Origin: Asticcacaulis sp. | GTDB taxonomy: Bacteria > Pseudomonadota > Alphaproteobacteria > Caulobacterales > Caulobacteraceae | Assembly: GCF_020217185.1 (NCBI RefSeq) | Contig: NZ_JAIWNX010000045.1 | Location: 1 to 10,000 of the forward strand | Length of the DNA: 10,000 nucleotides | Direction of reading: 5' to 3' | In this document: positions 7,278-10,000 of the stretch, in pieces | Numbering within the stretch: the stretch's first letter is position 1 | How the letters are laid out: each line of letters starts with the position of its first letter | Translations under genes and position numbers: made by a program | Notes under the pieces: generated by a model | Database searches by the model: none | Seen by the model: the letters and a program-made list of their open reading frames with translations, nothing else | What the model was told of the DNA's origin: nothing

Positions 7278-8964
7278 TTCCGTTCTCCTTTACGGCACCC
7301 GCCCGAATCAGCCAGATAGCCAGCACAACGGCGACCAGCCCCACCAACGCCGTGTAGGTAAAGAACAGCATATAGCCCGCCCCCAGTGCTTCGCGACTGA
7401 CGCCCAGAGCCTCGGCCGGTTTGGCAAAGCTGATGGCGGGCAGGTTATTGAGATAGCCCATGAAGGGTGTCGCGACATTCCCTTGATCGGCACCCCGCGC
7501 CGCGCCCTCAACGATGCGCCCCGACTGTGACGCCAGCAGCTTACCCGGAAGCGCGTAAAGCGAGGACAGAAGGGCGTACTGCGGGGCGGCAAAGCGCTCG
7601 GAAATCAGGGACGACATATAGGCGACCAGCACCACGCCGGCATAGCCACCCGAGATATTGTCGATGGCCAGAGCGATGGAAAAGGCCGGAATGCTGTTGC
7701 CCTGCGTCGCCAGCCAGGCATAGGCGAAGTTGGACGCCGCGCAGGCAAAGGCCCCCACGATCAGGCTCTTTTTCATGCCCAGTCGGGTCATGGAAAGCCC
7801 GCCGGCCGTCACCCCGATTATGGTCATGATGACGCCGAAAATTTTGCGCACTTCGCCGATCACCGAGAGGTCAAAACCCAGATCACGGTAAAAGGCACCG
7901 TTGATATTGAGCAGAAAGTCCGACAGACGATAGACGCAGATACCCGCCAGAATCAGCCAGGCGAGGTTTTCATAGCGCACCAGAAAATCGGCCATCGGCT
8001 CAACAAAGGTCTGACGCAGATAGGCCCCCGGACGCGTGGGCGTGCGCGGCAAGGGCAGGCAGGCGACAAACAGCAGGCCCAACCCGATCAGCACCGCCGG
8101 AAATTGCAGAAAGATACCGGTTTCGCGGCTGGTCCACACGGCTTTGGCCGCCTCATAGGCGTCTGCGGTCGGAAACAGGAACTGGAACAGGCTGATATTA
8201 CCGGTCAGCCCCGACCCCATCAGCGAGGCCGCCAGCAGCATGAGCAGCACGCGCCCGCCCCATTCGAGCGCCTCGGTGACCGGATGTGGTGGCAAATCCC
8301 CGTAGTGGATGGGCCGGATAATGTGTTCGCCTTCACGCGCCAGCAGGGTTCCCGTAATACCAATCAGCATCATGGCCGCCATCAGGGCATAGGCCGGTCG
8401 CCAGCCATAATGTTCGGCAATGATCAGCGGCAGGATACCGGCCACAAAGGTCGAAACCCGCGCTCCCCAGGTATAGGCCGTCGTCAATACCGCCTGCCCC
8501 CCAGAGCCCGCGCTTTCAATCCGCCACGCGTCGATGACAATATCCTGCGTTGCGCCCAAAAATCCCAACAACACAGCGATCAGGGCCATCAACATCAGAT
8601 GGTCCTGAGGGTTGAGCCCGGATATGGTCCACAGGCCCAGCAGGATCGCCCCCTGCATGATCAGCATCCAGCTCCGCCTGTGGCCCAGAAGCGCCGTGAG
8701 GCCGGGGATACGCACCCGATCGACCAGCGGGGCCCACATGAATTTCAGGCTGTAGGCAAAGGTCGCCAGCGAAAAGAAGGCGATGACCTCAAGCGACAGA
8801 CCTTCGTCGCGCAGCCAGATCGACAGGGTATCAAAGATCAGACTGAGGGTCAGGCCTGCCGAGAACCCCAGAAAAATCATGGCCAGCGTCTTGCGCGTGA
8901 AGAAGGGCTTCACGGCCTGCCAGAGGGTCTTGGTCTCAGGCTGGGCGGGTGGCGTCGTGGTCAT
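7258..8964 (-). CDS. ampG: AmpG, muropeptide (anhydro-sugar peptide) permease of the major facilitator superfamily
   Basis: AmpG brings GlcNAc-anhydroMurNAc peptides from the periplasm across the inner membrane for cell-wall recycling; in many bacteria this also feeds beta-lactamase induction. With the start at 8964 it has 568 residues, longer than the E. coli protein (about 490) but normal for alphaproteobacterial members. AmpG-type motifs are clear: FLGFSAGLTLSL (31-42), FFSLATFAYSLKFMWAPLVDR (about 63-83), GHRRSW (94-99), GATQDIVIDAW (137-147), VYRLSDFLLNINGAFYRDLGF (about 344-364) and APQYALLSSLYALPGKLLASQSGRIVE (about 460-486). A hydrophilic loop (about 488-527) precedes the last membrane helix. 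The frame is open up to an ATG at 9042, but those 26 extra residues are encoded by a palindromic repeat. The ATG at 8964, with GGGGA at 8970-8974 upstream, is preferred. The TAG stop lies within the start of the next gene. No ampR or beta-lactamase gene is adjacent. Confidence 0.95.
   Translation of the reverse strand: MTTTPPAQPETKTLWQAVKPFFTRKTLAMIFLGFSAGLTLSLIFDTLSIWLRDEGLSLEVIAFFSLATFAYSLKFMWAPLVDRVRIPGLTALLGHRRSWMLIMQGAILLGLWTISGLNPQDHLMLMALIAVLLGFLGATQDIVIDAWRIESAGSGGQAVLTTAYTWGARVSTFVAGILPLIIAEHYGWRPAYALMAAMMLIGITGTLLAREGEHIIRPIHYGDLPPHPVTEALEWGGRVLLMLLAASLMGSGLTGNISLFQFLFPTADAYEAAKAVWTSRETGIFLQFPAVLIGLGLLFVACLPLPRTPTRPGAYLRQTFVEPMADFLVRYENLAWLILAGICVYRLSDFLLNINGAFYRDLGFDLSVIGEVRKIFGVIMTIIGVTAGGLSMTRLGMKKSLIVGAFACAASNFAYAWLATQGNSIPAFSIALAIDNISGGYAGVVLVAYMSSLISERFAAPQYALLSSLYALPGKLLASQSGRIVEGAARGADQGNVATPFMGYLNNLPAISFAKPAEALGVSREALGAGYMLFFTYTALVGLVAVVLAIWLIRAGAVKENGNEESAS
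7285..7290 (-). promoter_or_regulatory. Strong ribosome binding site inside the 3' end of ampG
   Basis: AAGGAG on the minus strand lies seven bases before the ATG at 7277 and within the last codons of ampG. It fixes the start of the small membrane protein gene and allows independent or coupled re-initiation after ampG. It is the best Shine-Dalgarno match of any start in the window. Confidence 0.75.
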
Positions 8965-8988
8965 GCGTATCCCCGGTAATGATCTGGA

Positions 8989-9032
8989 GCGATGTGCGGA
9001 AAAGTGTGAGCGGTTTTCCGTAAAAACATCGC
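8989..9032. repeat. Palindromic intergenic repeat, copy 2
   Basis: The outer arms GCGATGT (8989-8995) and ACATCGC (9026-9032) and the inner arms CGGAAAA (8997-9003) and TTTTCCG (9014-9020) pair perfectly around a ten-base loop GTGTGAGCGG. The core matches copy 1 at 4228-4270 apart from one missing A in the loop. The outer arms differ from copy 1 but remain complementary, which favours selection for, or inheritance of, a hairpin rather than a fixed sequence. It lies 24 bases upstream of the ampG start. Confidence 0.85.
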
Positions 9033-9045
9033 GACCAAGCAAAAC

Positions 9046-9088
9046 TTAGAGCCATTCGACGGCTCAACTGAGCCGACGAATGCTCTAA
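9046..9088. repeat. Long near-perfect inverted repeat between the kinase gene and ampG
   Basis: The left arm (9046-9066, TTAGAGCCATTCGACGGCTC plus A) and right arm (9069-9088, TGAGCCGACGAATGCTCTAA) pair over about 20 bases with one extra C and one A:A mismatch, and only two bases between them. Read on the minus strand, the hairpin is followed by AGTTTTGC, so it could weakly stop transcription of the upstream kinase gene, but the T run is short. Its arms are unlike those of the neighbouring repeat at 8989-9032, so it is a separate element type. It is probably a dispersed intergenic palindrome; other copies would have to be sought in the genome. Confidence 0.85.
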
Positions 9089-9162
9089 ACGCCGATCATC
9101 GGGGGAAGCCATTGATTTGGCAAGCGCTTAGACAAGATCACCACTCGGGGGCGCCGCTGTGG

Positions 9163-10000
9163 TCAGGCGGCGTTGGCACGCCCGCACCATTGACTCAGGC
9201 GATGGCGCAGCGCCGGCAGCTCAATGGGCTTGGTCAGGAAGTCATCCATACCGGCGGCCAGACAGGCGCGCCGGTCTTCCTCATAGGCATTGGCGGTCAG
9301 GGCGATGATCGGCACCCTCACGCCTTTGGCGCGCAAGGCCTTCGTGGTGCCGATACCATCCAGACCCGGCAGACCAAGGTCCATGAACACGATGTCGTAA
9401 AGGTTTTGCGTTTCGATCAGACGCAGCGCCTCTTCACCGCTGGCGGCACGCTCCACCCGACAGCCTTCGCGTTGCAGCAGGATCTGCGCCAGTAACGCAT
9501 TGACAGGATTGTCTTCGACCAGCAGCACCTGCACGCCGGGAGCAACCACCGGGACGATACGGTCGTCTTCGGTCGTCGCGGCCAATTCCTCGTTCGGCAA
9601 AGGCTTGAGCGACAGGGTTTCGATACGTTCCTTCAGCGAACTGCGGCGCAAGGGCTTAATCAGGTAGCCGGCCCAGCCCTTATCGCGCCACGCCGGGATT
9701 TCATCGCGTTCTTCAGGGGCCAGAAGGATCAGACTGCGGTTGTTGGGCGCGGGCACCGGTTCGGGCAGACTACGGCGATCCGCCAGCACCACAGCGCGTG
9801 AACGACGGCCAATGCCCTTAAGCTGAGTGGCCTGACGCACGCGGATACCGCAACTGTCGAGATGCGATTGGGCCGCCTCGGCCAGCACCGGATTGGTCGT
9901 GACGCATATGACATCGGGGGCAGCGCGAAGTTCAGGTGTGGCGCGCAGGGTGCAGGCCACGGGGAAGGTTGCGGTGAATAAAGACCCCTTGCCCGGCTCT
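9163..10000 (-). CDS. Hybrid sensor histidine kinase with two receiver domains (partial, C-terminal part)
   Basis: Only the last 278 residues are in the window; the gene enters from beyond 10000. The first visible residues, EPGKGSLFTATFP, match the end of a histidine kinase ATPase domain (G2 box, G-x-G-S-x-F). A first receiver-like domain follows (about visible residues 28-125). It keeps a possible phospho-acceptor Asp at the end of strand 3 (VVLAD) and a Lys-Pro (YLIKP). It lacks the acidic pair of strand 1 (ICVTTN) and the conserved Thr/Ser, so it is probably a pseudo-receiver. The second receiver (about 154-270) is complete: LLVEDN, the acceptor Asp in VFMDLGLPG (codon 9379-9381), ALTA and FLTKP. 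Phosphate is thus likely passed from the kinase to this last domain and on to a phosphotransfer protein not seen here. A GTG at 9960 lies in frame, but it sits within the continuing kinase and is not the start. The sensed signal is unknown. ampG lies 198 bases downstream on the same strand. Confidence 0.88.
   Translation of the reverse strand, partial: EPGKGSLFTATFPVACTLRATPELRAAPDVICVTTNPVLAEAAQSHLDSCGIRVRQATQLKGIGRRSRAVVLADRRSLPEPVPAPNNRSLILLAPEERDEIPAWRDKGWAGYLIKPLRRSSLKERIETLSLKPLPNEELAATTEDDRIVPVVAPGVQVLLVEDNPVNALLAQILLQREGCRVERAASGEEALRLIETQNLYDIVFMDLGLPGLDGIGTTKALRAKGVRVPIIALTANAYEEDRRACLAAGMDDFLTKPIELPALRHRLSQWCGRANAA

Noticed and set aside
8104..8979. A 291-codon plus-strand frame opposite ampG
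   Set aside because: It is a Gln/Arg/His-rich shadow of the AmpG coding frame, with no credible domain.
9046..9088. Classical Rho-independent terminator for the kinase gene
   Set aside because: The stem is strong, but the following minus-strand bases (AGTTTTGC) give only four T in a row, not directly at the stem. I therefore list it as a repeat with possible terminator activity.

Overview
The window reads as a chromosomal housekeeping segment of a GC-rich alphaproteobacterium, probably of the Caulobacterales. The protein families are alphaproteobacterial in style: a long MutS, a malic enzyme fused to a phosphotransacetylase-like domain, a long AmpG and a tandem-receiver hybrid kinase. The large intergenic region carries an exact match to the CtrA cell-cycle regulator consensus. 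The genus cannot be fixed from the sequence; Asticcacaulis or Caulobacter relatives would fit. There are no tRNA or rRNA genes, CRISPR arrays, insertion sequences or phage genes that I can see.

Left part (1-4213, minus strand): mutS (mismatch repair ATPase) is followed after 14 bases by glnD (PII uridylyltransferase/uridylyl-removing enzyme). glnD leaves the window at base 1 before its HD and ACT domains. The two are probably co-transcribed.

Middle (4214-4522): a divergent intergenic region between mutS and the malic enzyme gene. It holds a 43-bp palindromic intergenic repeat just upstream of the mutS start, a TTAA-N7-TTAAC CtrA-type box, and an AT-rich leader with three successive inverted repeats before the malic enzyme start.

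Centre (4523-6805, plus strand): a 760-residue malic enzyme. Its C-terminal phosphotransacetylase-like domain lacks the usual active-site signature, so it is probably an acetyl-CoA-sensing regulatory domain. Its 3' end overlaps by 11 bases the 3' end of a small membrane protein gene on the other strand.

Right part (6795-10000, minus strand): a hybrid histidine kinase, seen only from the end of its ATPase domain through two receiver domains, lies upstream of ampG (muropeptide permease). ampG overlaps a 160-residue four-helix membrane protein of unknown function by 20 bases. The 198-base gap between the kinase and ampG is largely filled by two palindromic repeats. One of them belongs to the same family as the copy upstream of mutS.

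I found no clearly new multi-gene system. The items most worth following are the CtrA box, the two-copy repeat family with compensated stems, the structured malic enzyme leader, and the ampG-coupled unknown membrane protein.
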